DNA from: Solimonas aquatica | GTDB taxonomy: Bacteria > Pseudomonadota > Gammaproteobacteria > Nevskiales > Nevskiaceae | Direction of reading: 5' to 3' | Length of the DNA stretch: 64,000 nt | Assembly (NCBI RefSeq): GCF_900111015.1 | Contig: NZ_FOFS01000002.1 | Span: forward strand, 248,001-312,000 | Part shown: one piece after another, positions 6,890-16,858 of the stretch | How the letters are laid out: every line of letters begins with the position of its first letter | How positions within the stretch are numbered: position 1 is the first letter of the stretch | The notes under the pieces: model-generated | The model's input: the letters and a program-made list of their open reading frames with translations, nothing else | The model's database searches: none | Told to the model about the DNA's origin: nothing | Position numbers and translations under genes: made by a program

Positions 6890-9514
6890 TCAGGCGGTGG
6901 GCGGCGCCACTTCCAGCCGACGCGCCTCGACGCCGGCGTCGATATGGCCCAGGGAAGCCGCGCGGCGATACCACGCAATGGCAGCCTCGCGATCCGCAGC
7001 AACGCCGCGTCCCGCCTCATGCAGCCGACCCAGTTGCACCATGGCCTCGGGGTTGCCCGCTTCAGCGGCCTGTCGCAGCCAGCGCAGTGCCTCGCTCAGA
7101 TCGCCGTCGGCGCCGGCATTGAGGGCCAGAATCTCTGCCAGCGCCAACTGTGCCGCTGTGTTGTTGCGCTGTGCCGCGCTGCGGTAATGACGCAGGGCGA
7201 TGGCCAGATCGGGCTCGGTGCCCAGGCCACGGCTGTAGCAGACGCCCAGATTGTATTCCGCGTCGATATTGCCCTTGGCGGCGGCCTGCTTGAGATATTC
7301 GATGCCGGCGGCGGCGTCCACGGCGGCGCCCTGTCCCTGCACGGCCAGCCCGCCAATGGCCACCATGGCCGGCGCATCGCCCAGGTCCGCAGCGGACTTG
7401 AGCCAGTACAGGGCTTTCTCCTGTGACAGCTCGGTGCCCACACCCCTGAGATAGAAATCGCCCACGACGCGCTGCGCCGTGGCGTCACCATGTTCGGCCG
7501 CGCGCAGCCAGTATTTGAACAGTCGCGCCAGGGCTTCAGGATCGGGTTTGCCGGCCAGCAGCAGGCGGGTCAGCGCGCCGGTGGCGGGACCATTGCCCTG
7601 CTGCGCGGCGCGCTCGTACCAGTCCAGCGCCACGCCGATGTCCTGCTTGACGCCCCGGCCCTTGCTGTAGGCATCGCCCAGCGCCGCCTGCGCCTTGGCG
7701 TCGCCCTGCTCGGCAGCGCGCTCATGCCAATGCAGAGCCGCCCGTTCGTCCTGACTCACATGCTTGCCTTCCAGCAGCAGCTGCGCCAGCGACATCTGTG
7801 CGCCGATGTTGCCTGACCTGGCGAGTCCTTCCAGCATCGCGACCACTTCGGAGGCCGGCGGCATCATCGTGCGATCTTCGTTCAGCCACTGCACCAGCCT
7901 GGCGACCGCCGGCGCGCTGCCCATTTCGGCGGCGCGAATCAGCCACCGTGCCGCGAGCTCCGGATTCTTGGCTAGGTATTCGCCTTCCTCATGCAGGGTG
8001 TGCAGCGCCCATGCCGCCGGTACGCTGCCTTGTTCCGCCGTTTCGTTGAGCAGGCTCAGGCCGTACTCGACATCGTGACGCACGCCCAGGCCGCGCAGGT
8101 GCAGGAAAGCGAGATTGAAGCGGCCGTCGAGGTTGCCCAGGTCCGCAGCCTTCTTGTACCAGCGCGCCGCGATTTCATGATCGGCCGCCAGGCCATCGCC
8201 CGAGGCGTACAGCACGCCCAGCTGCAGGCAGGCCTGATCGTTGTCCAGTTCGGCGGCGCGCCGGAAATATTCCGCCGCCTTGCTGACGTCGCGCGTCACG
8301 CCCAGACCGCTGAACAACATGACGCCGATGCGGTAATAAGCGCCCTTGGCGCCGGCGGCTGCGGCCTGCTCCAGCAGATCCAGCGCTGCCTGCGGATCGC
8401 GCGCCACGCCCGTGCCGTTGGCGTGCAGTACGCCCAGCAGCTCGATGGCCTCGGCATAGTTCTGCTGGGCCGCTGCGCGTGCCCAGCGTACCGACTGCGC
8501 AGGGTCGCGTGGCAGCCCCTTGCCTTCCAGATACAGATGGGCCAGCAGGAACTGTCCTTCCGCCATGCCCAGATCGGCGGCCTGCCGGCACAGCGCGGCG
8601 GCGGCGTCGTAGGCCTCGTAGCCCTTGCTGGTCAGCAGGCGCACCAGGGAAATGAGGGCCTGCTGGTGACCACGCGATGCGGCGCGCCGCAGCCAGGTCT
8701 CGGCGGTGGCCGGATTGGCCGGCACGCCCTGGCCGAGACGATGGGCCTCGCCCAGGTAGAACATCGCCAGCGAATTTCCCGCCACACCCGCGTCTTCGAG
8801 CATCGCCAGCGCGCGGGCCTCGTCCTTCTCGACGCCGTCACCCCGCAGGTGCAGCAGCGCCAAGCCCACTTGTGCATTGCTGTTGCCGGACTCCCGGGCC
8901 TTGTCCAGCCATTGCGCGGCGGTCTGCGTGTCACCGCGCTTCTCACCAAAGCTGCCGGACAGCAGCATACCCAGTCCCAGCTGACCGAATTCATCGCCGC
9001 TCTCGGCTGCCGCTCTCAGCCACTTTTCGGCGGCATCGAGATTTTTCTCGACGCCGTTGCCGGTCGCGTACTGGTAGCCGATGCGCGCCTGTGCGCCTGA
9101 ATGGCCCTTGTCGGCGGCTGCCTGATTCCAGCGTGCCGCCGCCTGCCAGTCCTGGCGGATGGCATTGCTCTGCCCCAGCAGTTGTCCCAGCAAGCTGTTC
9201 TGAGCTTCATCATCGCCGGACGGCTTGGTGCCTTGCGGCAGCCCGGACAGGTAGTACTCGCCGAGCTTGGCTTCGGCGTCGAGGGACCCCAGCGCGGCGG
9301 CTGACAGGTACAGGCTTTCCGCCTCGGCGAAATTCTGGATGACGCCCTGACCCTGCACATACAGCTCGGCAAGCGACACCATCGCCGAGCCATCGCCGCC
9401 ATTGGCGAGCTTGCGCAGCAGTTGCGCGGCTTCGGTGAAGTCGCCGCGCGCCAGTTTCTCACTCGCCCTGGCGCGTTGCGCTTCAGGCGAGCGGCGGAAC
9501 AATTTATCGAACAC
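6890..9514 (-). CDS. Sel1-repeat (SLR/TPR-like) protein, last gene of the secretion operon (874 aa)
   Basis: After a short basic N-terminus (MFDKLFRRSPEAQRARASEK) the whole protein consists of Sel1-like repeats of about 36 residues. The recurring pattern is A..G...A...LG..Y..G.GV..D...A..W...AA..G, roughly twenty copies. Such arrays form an alpha-solenoid that binds other proteins. No signal peptide is visible, so it is probably cytosolic. It starts 23 nt after the HlyD-like gene on the same strand and is surely cotranscribed, which makes an adaptor or chaperone role for the exporter or its substrate plausible. No Sel1 protein is a standard part of HlyBD systems, so this is a locus-specific addition. 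Confidence 0.88.
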   Translation of the reverse strand: MFDKLFRRSPEAQRARASEKLARGDFTEAAQLLRKLANGGDGSAMVSLAELYVQGQGVIQNFAEAESLYLSAAALGSLDAEAKLGEYYLSGLPQGTKPSGDDEAQNSLLGQLLGQSNAIRQDWQAAARWNQAAADKGHSGAQARIGYQYATGNGVEKNLDAAEKWLRAAAESGDEFGQLGLGMLLSGSFGEKRGDTQTAAQWLDKARESGNSNAQVGLALLHLRGDGVEKDEARALAMLEDAGVAGNSLAMFYLGEAHRLGQGVPANPATAETWLRRAASRGHQQALISLVRLLTSKGYEAYDAAAALCRQAADLGMAEGQFLLAHLYLEGKGLPRDPAQSVRWARAAAQQNYAEAIELLGVLHANGTGVARDPQAALDLLEQAAAAGAKGAYYRIGVMLFSGLGVTRDVSKAAEYFRRAAELDNDQACLQLGVLYASGDGLAADHEIAARWYKKAADLGNLDGRFNLAFLHLRGLGVRHDVEYGLSLLNETAEQGSVPAAWALHTLHEEGEYLAKNPELAARWLIRAAEMGSAPAVARLVQWLNEDRTMMPPASEVVAMLEGLARSGNIGAQMSLAQLLLEGKHVSQDERAALHWHERAAEQGDAKAQAALGDAYSKGRGVKQDIGVALDWYERAAQQGNGPATGALTRLLLAGKPDPEALARLFKYWLRAAEHGDATAQRVVGDFYLRGVGTELSQEKALYWLKSAADLGDAPAMVAIGGLAVQGQGAAVDAAAGIEYLKQAAAKGNIDAEYNLGVCYSRGLGTEPDLAIALRHYRSAAQRNNTAAQLALAEILALNAGADGDLSEALRWLRQAAEAGNPEAMVQLGRLHEAGRGVAADREAAIAWYRRAASLGHIDAGVEARRLEVAPPTA

Positions 9515-9537
9515 GATGTGCTCTGATCCGGGATGTC

Positions 9538-10941
9538 TTACTTGGCCTCACGCATGGCCTCGGAGCCGGTGCGCATTGCGCCTTCGACGAGATAACTCAG
9601 GATGGTGCGGTTGCCGACCAGGATGTCACCGGTCAGGGTCATGCCAGGAATGAGGCGGAAATCGGCCGGCACCTCGCGCAGCTTGACCTCGGTGATGGCG
9701 ATGCGAACCTTGAAGTAAGGATTGACGGGCTGGTTGTTCTCATCGAGCGTGAAGGAGCCTTCGCTGATGTTCTTGACGGTGCCCTTGGCCAGGCCATGGC
9801 GCAGGAAGTCATAAGCCGCAAACTTGATGTTGACCTGATCGGCGGGGCGGATGAAGCCCACGTCGCTGGCCGGCACATTGATCGTCGCTTCCAGCGGCGA
9901 ATCGAGCGGTACCAGGGTGAACAGCGCGCCGGCGCTTTCGGGATCGGTGTTCTGCATGGTCAGTGCCACCGAGCCGGTCGAGATCTTGCCGACCTTCAGT
10001 ACGATGGCATCGGCCGGCGAGGTCAGCGTGGACAGATCCAGAAGCTTCTGTGCCTTCTGCAGGTTTTCCTTGGTGGCGTTGTAGTCATCGCGCACCGTGA
10101 CCAGCTGGGTGCTGGTGTCGGAACTCCATTGCTGCACATAGGCGGCTTTCTGCGCGCGAAGCGCGGCCGCGCTCTGCTGCTGCGCCGAAATCTGATTTTG
10201 TGCCTGACCGAGCAGGCGGCTCATCTCCTCCTTGCTGTCCTGCGCCGTCGCCAGCTGCTGGCGGGAGACGTAACCTTTCTTCACCAGCGGCGCGTACATG
10301 CCCTGCACATCGGCGGCCAGTTCCATGCGCTTCTTGTACTGCTCGGCGTCCTGGCTGTACTGGGAGATGACCGCTTGTGCGTTGGCGATCTGGGCGTCGT
10401 AGTTGCTCAGCGTGGCGTGATACTGCGCCTGACGCTGCTTGTACAGGGCCATCTGGGTTTCAGAAAAGGAGTTGTTGGCCGAGGGCAGATAAGCCTTGCC
10501 GTTGTATTCGGCCTGCAGGCGTTCCATCGTCGCCAGGTCGCTGTCCAGCTTCTGCTGCAGCTGGGTCACGTCGGCCTGCGTCAGCGTGGGGTCCAGCGTC
10601 GCCAGCACCTGATCCTTCTTCACCACATCGCCAACCTTGACCTTGATCTCCCGCACGATGCCGGCATTCAGCGGCGAGACGTAGAGCTGTCCACCAGCCG
10701 ACACCACTTCGCCATTGCCGGACACCACGCGGTCGAGTTTCACCACTGCGGACAGCAGGACCAGGAAGCTCAGCATGCCCACGATGACGTAGAGGGAAAG
10801 GCGCTCCGACTTCGGCGAGGTGCGCAGAAGGACATCCGCGGTTTCGGATTCGAAGGCGCTGACGATCTCGGCCAGACGCGTGCTGGATTCAGCGCGGTCC
10901 GGAAGCTGCTTTGGGGTACTGCGAACGGGAAGCTGACTCAT
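9538..10941 (-). CDS. HlyD-family type I secretion periplasmic adaptor (467 aa)
   Basis: This is the membrane-fusion protein linking an ABC exporter to a TolC channel. One membrane segment (LYVIVGMLSFLVLLSAVVKL) follows a ~60-residue cytosolic N-terminus. Then come the barrel/lipoyl half-motif (GIVREIKVKVGDVVKKDQVL), long helical hairpins rich in Gln and Ala, the second half-motif and a C-terminal beta domain (NPYFKVRIAITEVKLREVP, LIPGMTLTGDILVG). ATG 10941 is preferred, with AAGG nine bases upstream. A TTG at 10950 would overlap the exporter gene's stop by two bases. In either case translation is coupled to the exporter gene. Confidence 0.93.
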   Translation of the reverse strand: MSQLPVRSTPKQLPDRAESSTRLAEIVSAFESETADVLLRTSPKSERLSLYVIVGMLSFLVLLSAVVKLDRVVSGNGEVVSAGGQLYVSPLNAGIVREIKVKVGDVVKKDQVLATLDPTLTQADVTQLQQKLDSDLATMERLQAEYNGKAYLPSANNSFSETQMALYKQRQAQYHATLSNYDAQIANAQAVISQYSQDAEQYKKRMELAADVQGMYAPLVKKGYVSRQQLATAQDSKEEMSRLLGQAQNQISAQQQSAAALRAQKAAYVQQWSSDTSTQLVTVRDDYNATKENLQKAQKLLDLSTLTSPADAIVLKVGKISTGSVALTMQNTDPESAGALFTLVPLDSPLEATINVPASDVGFIRPADQVNIKFAAYDFLRHGLAKGTVKNISEGSFTLDENNQPVNPYFKVRIAITEVKLREVPADFRLIPGMTLTGDILVGNRTILSYLVEGAMRTGSEAMREAK

Positions 10942-10946
10942 GATGC

Positions 10947-13175
10947 TCAACCTTGACCGATGGACGCGATCGGCGCTTTCTTGTGGCTGCGCTCGATATG
11001 GCGGTTCTGCTGGTACCAGAGCTGCTGGTAGATGTCGCAGCGCTCAAGCAGATCGTCGTGCGGACCCATGTCGTAGAAACGACCTCTCTCCAGAACCAGG
11101 ATGGTATCGGCGTCGACCAGGGTCGACAGACGATGGGAGATGCTGATCACCGTGCGGCCGGTGGCGATGCGCTTGAGATTGGCGTTGATGATCGCCTCGC
11201 TCTCGGCGTCCAGGGCGCTGGTGGCCTCGTCGAGCAGCAGGATCGGGGGATTGGTCAGCAGCGCGCGCGCGATGGCCAGACGCTGACGTTGTCCACCCGA
11301 CAGATTGGCGGCACCTTCCTCCAGGCGCGTCTCATAGCCTCTGGGCATGCGCTCGATGAATTCCTCGGCGCCGGCCAGCTGCGCGGCGTGCACGATCTCG
11401 GCCAGCGAAGCGTCCGGTTTGGCGATCGAGATGTTGTCCCGCACCGAGCCCGCGAAGAGAAAATTCTCCTGCAGCACGATGCCAATATTGGAGCGCAGAT
11501 GGCGCAGATTGATCTCGCGCAGGTCCATGCCATCAATCTTGATCAGCCCCTCGTAAGTGGCGTTGAGGCGCTGCAGCAGGCGGGTCACGGTGGTCTTGCC
11601 GGAGCCGCTGCGCCCAACCACGCCCAGCATGGTGCCGGCCGGCACCGAGAAGGACACATTGTCCAGGGCGTAGGGAGCGTCTGCGGAATAACGGAAACGG
11701 ATGTTCTGGAAACTCACGGCGCCATGAATGGGCTGGCGCATGCCGGAGTCTTCACGCGTGTCTTCGGGCGGTGAGTTCATCACGGTTGCCAGTTCATGGA
11801 CGGCGCCGCGGGCTTCGGCCAGTTCCAGCTGCAGCTGCGCGATGCGCATCAGCGGCTGTCCCACACGCATCGCCAGCATGGCGAAAGCACCCAGCGCACC
11901 GGCGCTGAGATCCTGCGGCGCGGTGAGTGCCAGATAGGCGCCAAGACAGAATGAACCCGAGTAGATCAGGCGCTCGAATGGCAGGGACAGCGTATGCGGG
12001 AAGCTGGCGATCTTGCCGAGCTTGAACTTGGCTTCGATGGTTTCCGCGATCAGGGCGTCCCACTCGCGGCGCCGGCGGCCTTCCAGGGTCAGCGCCTTGA
12101 TGGTGCGCATGCCATGCAGGGTTTCGATCAGATGCGAGCCGCGCTTCTGTTCGGCCTTGACCACAAAGGCGAAGCGCCTGGAGATCGGCTTGATGAACAG
12201 ACTGACGATGATGAAGACGATGATGCTCAGCGCGAACACCAGTGAGGCGAGGCGGTAGTCGAGAACGAACAACACCGGCACCAGGCCCAGCAAGGGAATG
12301 GTGTCGAGAATGGTGCCAAACAGCTGGCCGGTGACGAACGAGCGGATCTGCCACAGGCGGCTGATCTTGCTCATGGTCATGCCGGTGGGGTTGCGCTCGA
12401 AGTAGTCCATCGGCAGCTTCAGAAGCTTGTCGACGACATAAAGGTTCAGCCGGCCGTCGACGCGCGCGGTCACGACCTCCACCAGATGTCGGCGCAGATG
12501 CATCAGGATCGCTTCGAACAGCATGGCGATGATGACGGCGCCGGACAGCACTTCGAGTGTCGAGAAGGACTGATTGACCAGCACCCTGTCCATCACGATC
12601 TTGAAGATGAACGGCGGCATCAGCGCGAAGATGGTGGTGATGATCGCGCCCATGCCGATATCGATGAACAGGCGTCGTTCGCGCAGAACCTGACCCAGCA
12701 GCCAGGACATGCTGAACGGGCGCGATTCGTCCGTGGTCGCGTAGCGGCGCTTGAACAGGATGATTTCACCCTGCCAGATGCCGCTGAGCTTGGCTTCGTC
12801 GACAACGGTGCGAACATTGTCCAGGGAGGTCGGGTCGCGCAGCATGGCCACCACGCCGGCGCGCGGATCGACGCCGACCGATTCGACGAGCAGTGCGGCG
12901 TTGCCAGTCACGCGGATCAGCGCCGGCATCGACTTGCTGAGCGTCGCCAGGTCCTTGAAGCGGACACGCATGCTGCGGGCGGAAATCCCCAGGTCGCGGG
13001 CAATGGCCAGCAACATCGGGGTTTCGGGCTCGCCTGCCGGCAGTGCGTAGTTGCGGCGCAGCTCGTTGTAGCTGGCGTCGATGCCGAGATGCCGGGCAAT
13101 GGCGACGAGGCCATGTAGGGCGCTGCTCTCGGTGGACCGCTCGGCAGGCCTGCTTGCTTCAAAAGGTTTCGTCAT
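10947..13175 (-). CDS. HlyB-type ABC exporter with inactive C39-like domain (742 aa)
   Basis: This is the inner-membrane ATPase/permease of type I secretion. Domains in order: an N-terminal C39-like domain (about 1-130) without the catalytic Cys (ALHGLVAIARHLG where peptidases have DCG.AC), six membrane segments (about 160-440), and an ABC domain with Walker A GRSGSGKTT, signature LSGGQRQRLAIARALL, Walker B ILLLDEATSALD and the switch His in ISISHRLS. Exporters with an inactive C39-like domain bind substrates that keep their C-terminal signal, rather than cleaving a double-Gly leader. ATG 13175 is used; a TTG two codons earlier is possible. It heads the operon with the HlyD-like and Sel1 genes. 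Confidence 0.94.
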   Translation of the reverse strand: MTKPFEASRPAERSTESSALHGLVAIARHLGIDASYNELRRNYALPAGEPETPMLLAIARDLGISARSMRVRFKDLATLSKSMPALIRVTGNAALLVESVGVDPRAGVVAMLRDPTSLDNVRTVVDEAKLSGIWQGEIILFKRRYATTDESRPFSMSWLLGQVLRERRLFIDIGMGAIITTIFALMPPFIFKIVMDRVLVNQSFSTLEVLSGAVIIAMLFEAILMHLRRHLVEVVTARVDGRLNLYVVDKLLKLPMDYFERNPTGMTMSKISRLWQIRSFVTGQLFGTILDTIPLLGLVPVLFVLDYRLASLVFALSIIVFIIVSLFIKPISRRFAFVVKAEQKRGSHLIETLHGMRTIKALTLEGRRRREWDALIAETIEAKFKLGKIASFPHTLSLPFERLIYSGSFCLGAYLALTAPQDLSAGALGAFAMLAMRVGQPLMRIAQLQLELAEARGAVHELATVMNSPPEDTREDSGMRQPIHGAVSFQNIRFRYSADAPYALDNVSFSVPAGTMLGVVGRSGSGKTTVTRLLQRLNATYEGLIKIDGMDLREINLRHLRSNIGIVLQENFLFAGSVRDNISIAKPDASLAEIVHAAQLAGAEEFIERMPRGYETRLEEGAANLSGGQRQRLAIARALLTNPPILLLDEATSALDAESEAIINANLKRIATGRTVISISHRLSTLVDADTILVLERGRFYDMGPHDDLLERCDIYQQLWYQQNRHIERSHKKAPIASIGQG

Positions 13176-13537
13176 TGGCAAAAAGCAATCGCAGCTTGTT
13201 TTGGATAAAAGCCTGATTTAAAAAAGGAAAGAAAAAATTTAAGGCCGGGCCACCAAGGCGGGCGGGGCAGTATAAGCCAGTTGGCAGGAACTACTGGCAA
13301 TAGTCACAGTGGTGTGGCCGGGCGACTTCGCCCTGGTGGGTCTGCGGCATGAAGTCCGGCTCCTGGCATGGCCGGGTTCCACCGGCAAAAAGTATGCTAT
13401 TGAAACCAACGGGGCTGAAATTTTGCTGACAGTCAGCTGGGTGGTCACGAGTTTGCAGTGACGTTTTGTGTCCTGCGGCGCCTGCTCAGGGCGTTTTCAA
13501 ATACAGGCCGCCGCTTGTCGGCAATCAAATAGAAGCC
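13176..13537. other. Divergent intergenic region between exporter operon and mosaic glycosyltransferase
   Basis: About 360 bases separate the two divergent starts. There is a conspicuous A/T block at about 13209-13243 (runs of A and T on either side of GGAAAG), and the rest has the base composition of the genome. I find no -35/-10 pair good enough to list on either strand. Promoters for both directions should lie here. Confidence 0.5.
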
Positions 13538-16500
13538 ATGTCGCTTTTCCACAAATACCAGTTGATCGCAGAGTCGGGCTTGTTTGACGCGGCTTACTAC
13601 CTCGCCGCGCATCCCGAGCTGGCCCAGGCCAATGTCGACCCCATTATCCACTACCTCAATGAAGGCGCCGCCAAAGGGTATCGGCCCAGCCTTCAATTCG
13701 ATGTGGATGCCTATCTGCACCAATGTCGGGAAGAGGGGCAGCAGCCTGACAATCCCCTGCTTCATTTCATCCAGCGTTCCGCGGCGCAGGGCGCGGAGCA
13801 GCAGGCGCGGTCGCTGGATGCGCCTCCGGCAACGGCCGGCAGAAGCCGCGTGCGCCCGGTTTATTTTTACCGCCAGCATGGCCTGCGTGCCCTGTCTGTC
13901 GGCGCGGACGGGACCCTGCATCTCTCCGGCTGGGTCGAATGCGTCGGCTCGATCCGCAACATCACCGTGGCCGTGGATGAGGTGGAGCTTGGTTTTGCCG
14001 AATGCTCGCCCTTGCGGGGCGATGAGGCGGCGCCGGAGCCGACGGTGCATCGCGCGGATTTCACTTTCTACGGCAGGCTGCGCACGCCTGCGCGGGAAAA
14101 CTCGCGACTGGTGCTGCGTCTGATCGGTGAACACTGCAAGGCCGAAACGATTTCGTTCCTGCTGAATCTGCCCGGCCCTGCGCGTGGTGGCGGCCATGCA
14201 GCGCCGGGACGGGCGAGCTTCGAGGCCGGCATCCTGATGTTTCTGGAGGCACCGACTTTCGCGAACGGGCCGGTGTTTCATGTCAGCGATGATCTGCTGG
14301 TGGCCGGCTGGGCTTTTGCCGAGGAGGGACTTGAGGAAATCAAGGTTCTGGTCGATGGCAAAAGTCTGGGCAGCACCCGGCCACGCATTGCACGCGCTGA
14401 CGTGATGGCGGTTTTCCCGGAGGTTCGCAACTCCCTGCGCAGCGGTTTTGAATTGCGTATCCCCCGGCGCGACCTGGCCAAGGGTGAGCGGGTGGTGGAA
14501 GTCTTGGCGCATGCCAGCGATGGCAGCAGCAAGGCATTGAGCTTCGCCGTCTTCGTGGAAGCGGCGGAACCCAAGGGCGCCGAGGCCTATGTGCGGCTGC
14601 TCTACCAGGAGACGCACACGAAGACCGGGCAGCTGCTGGAGCGCATCGGCGCGCAGCTGTCGTCCCTGGAAAAACGGGCCAGGAACAAACGGGATTCCGG
14701 TATCAAGCGACTGCGCCAGGACGTGGACGTTCTGCGCGAGCTGTACGAGGCGCTGGATGCGGCGCCGGGTGAGTTGAATCTGGACGGATTGCAGGCGGGA
14801 CTCGAAAACGTCTACCGGGTGCTGGGCCGTCGCGGCCTGGACGCTGCGCAGACCGCCCGACAGCCGCAGGCGCCGCAAAAAAGGCGGTCGGCTGCACTGG
14901 CTTCCCTGCGGAGCAGGTTCCCGCCACTGGTTTTTCCGGACAGCGACAAGCCCAAGGTCTCCATCGTCATTCCGGTATTCAATCAGTTCTTCTTCACCTA
15001 CCAATGTCTGGCCTCGCTGCTGAGGCACTGGCCGGCGGCGTCGGCCGAGGTGATCGTCGTCGACGATGCCTCCGCGGACGAGACGCTCTGGATCAAGGAT
15101 CTGGTTCAGGGTGTGCGCCTGATCAGAAATCGAAGCAATCAGGGCTACATCGAAAGCTGCAACCGGGGCGCAAGCAGGGCCCGGGGCGAATACCTGTTGC
15201 TGCTGAATAACGACACCTTGCTGACGCCCGGGGCCGTGGACGAATTGCTGCAGACCTTCGACGACGCCAAGGTGGGCCTGGCGGGTTCCAAGCTGCTCTA
15301 TCCCAATGGCCAGCTGCAGGAAGCCGGCTGCATCGTCTGGCGCGACGCCACGGCCTGGAACTATGGCCGACTGGAAGATCCCGAGAGCCCGGATTTCAAT
15401 TACCGGCGGCAGGTGGACTACTGCTCCGGTGCTTCCATCATGATCCCGCGAGCCATCTGGGATGAACTGGGCGGCTTCGACAGACACTATCGGCCTGCCT
15501 ATTACGAAGATGCCGACCTGTGCTTGCGTATCCGGCAGGCGGGTTACGACGTGGTGTATCAGCCCTTGTCCGTGGTGATCCACTGCGAAGGAATCAGTTC
15601 CGGCAAGGATCCCGAAAAAGGCATCAAGGCCTACCAGCTGCGCAACCAGCAGCGCTTCCTCAAGCGCTGGCACAGCCAGCTGCAGGAGCATCGGCCGCGT
15701 GGCGTGCAAGCAGCCCTGGAGCGCGACCGTGGTTGTCGCAAGCGGGCTTTGTTCATCGACGCCACGACGCCCACGCCGGACCAGGATGCCGGCTCCACCG
15801 TGGCCATGGCCCACATGAAGATCCTGCAAGCGATGGGATTCAGGGTCACCTTCATTCCCATCGACAATTTTGCGCTCAGCAGCCCGTACACCCGGGATTT
15901 GCAGAGAAGCGGCATCGAGGCGATCTACCATCCTCACTACAGTGATCTCGAGGACTTCCTGCAGCGTCGTCCCGGCGAATTCGACCTCATCTACCTGCAT
16001 CGCTACACCACGGCCGAGGAGGCACTGCCGATCCTGCGACGCCGCGCTCCGGGCGTGCCGATCCTGTTCAACAACGCCGATCTGCATTACCTGCGGAAAA
16101 TGCGCGAGGTGGGACTGAACCCATTGCCGGCCCAGTACGAGGCGATCGAGCAGGAAAAGGCGCGGGAACTGGAGGTGGTCAGGGCAGTGGACTGCACCAT
16201 CGTCTGCAACAGTGCCGAAATCGACATCCTGCGTCAGGAGGCGCCCGGAGCCAGGCTGCACTACCTGCCCTGGGTCATCGAGGCGGAGCGTCGCGCCCTG
16301 CCGTCATTTTCGCGGCGCGCGGGATTCATGTTCCTGGGCGGTTTTGGTCATCCGCCCAATCTTGATGCAATTCAATACTTTGTCAGTTTTGTCATGCCCC
16401 TGGTGAGGGCGCGGATGCCTGGCGTGGCCCTGCACATCTATGGAAGCAAGATGCCGGAAGAAGTCTTCAACTTAGCTGCTGAAGACATACTGATAGAAGG

Positions 16501-16858
16501 GTTTGTTCCGGATTTGTCTGCTGCATTCGACCGTCATCGTGTTAGTATTGCACCACTTCGGTTCGGCGCCGGGTTCAAGGGCAAGCTGGCCACCAGTTTG
16601 GCGCACGGCGTGCCGGTCGTCGGTTCTTCGGTCGCGGTGGAGGGCACCGGCACATCCCATGGCGCACAGGTACTGGTTGCCGACGATCCTGAGAGCTTTG
16701 CGGCGGAGCTGACACGGGTGTACTCGGACCGCAAGCTTTGGGCGCGGATGTCAGGGGCCGGACGCAGGTACGTTATAGACAATCTTTCGTTTGACCGGGG
16801 GCGGCAACATTTCGCCGATATCCTGACCGAATTGCAGCGGACCGATCTGATCAGCTAG
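13538..16858 (+). CDS. Mosaic glycosyltransferase: GT-associated repeat + beta domain + coiled coil + GT2 + GT4 (1106 aa)
   Basis: ATG 13538 is preferred to upstream non-ATG codons because the recognisable N-terminus begins there (FDAAYYLAAHPELAQANVDP, then HYLNEGAAKG), a repeat common at the start of large glycosyltransferases. A beta-rich region follows (about 85-355), then a charged coiled coil (about 360-410). The GT2 domain starts at about 473 (VSIVIPVFNQ) with VVDDAS, LLLNNDTLL as the metal site and YYEDADLCLRIRQAGY as the catalytic-base region. The C-terminal family 4 domain (about 735-1106) has LGGFGHPPNLDAIQYF and APLRFGAGFKGKLATSLAHG. It is probably cytosolic and bifunctional. The gene is divergent from the type I exporter. 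Confidence 0.9.
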   Translation: MSLFHKYQLIAESGLFDAAYYLAAHPELAQANVDPIIHYLNEGAAKGYRPSLQFDVDAYLHQCREEGQQPDNPLLHFIQRSAAQGAEQQARSLDAPPATAGRSRVRPVYFYRQHGLRALSVGADGTLHLSGWVECVGSIRNITVAVDEVELGFAECSPLRGDEAAPEPTVHRADFTFYGRLRTPARENSRLVLRLIGEHCKAETISFLLNLPGPARGGGHAAPGRASFEAGILMFLEAPTFANGPVFHVSDDLLVAGWAFAEEGLEEIKVLVDGKSLGSTRPRIARADVMAVFPEVRNSLRSGFELRIPRRDLAKGERVVEVLAHASDGSSKALSFAVFVEAAEPKGAEAYVRLLYQETHTKTGQLLERIGAQLSSLEKRARNKRDSGIKRLRQDVDVLRELYEALDAAPGELNLDGLQAGLENVYRVLGRRGLDAAQTARQPQAPQKRRSAALASLRSRFPPLVFPDSDKPKVSIVIPVFNQFFFTYQCLASLLRHWPAASAEVIVVDDASADETLWIKDLVQGVRLIRNRSNQGYIESCNRGASRARGEYLLLLNNDTLLTPGAVDELLQTFDDAKVGLAGSKLLYPNGQLQEAGCIVWRDATAWNYGRLEDPESPDFNYRRQVDYCSGASIMIPRAIWDELGGFDRHYRPAYYEDADLCLRIRQAGYDVVYQPLSVVIHCEGISSGKDPEKGIKAYQLRNQQRFLKRWHSQLQEHRPRGVQAALERDRGCRKRALFIDATTPTPDQDAGSTVAMAHMKILQAMGFRVTFIPIDNFALSSPYTRDLQRSGIEAIYHPHYSDLEDFLQRRPGEFDLIYLHRYTTAEEALPILRRRAPGVPILFNNADLHYLRKMREVGLNPLPAQYEAIEQEKARELEVVRAVDCTIVCNSAEIDILRQEAPGARLHYLPWVIEAERRALPSFSRRAGFMFLGGFGHPPNLDAIQYFVSFVMPLVRARMPGVALHIYGSKMPEEVFNLAAEDILIEGFVPDLSAAFDRHRVSIAPLRFGAGFKGKLATSLAHGVPVVGSSVAVEGTGTSHGAQVLVADDPESFAAELTRVYSDRKLWARMSGAGRRYVIDNLSFDRGRQHFADILTELQRTDLIS

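Noticed and set aside
6890-9514. Periodic sequence that could look like a tandem DNA repeat
   Set aside because: Periodicity is at protein level (Sel1 repeats); DNA copies are diverged and within one reading frame.
13445-16261. Very long open frame on the minus strand opposite the mosaic glycosyltransferase
   Set aside because: A shadow of high-GC codon bias; its translation has no family motifs while the plus-strand protein has two clear transferase domains.
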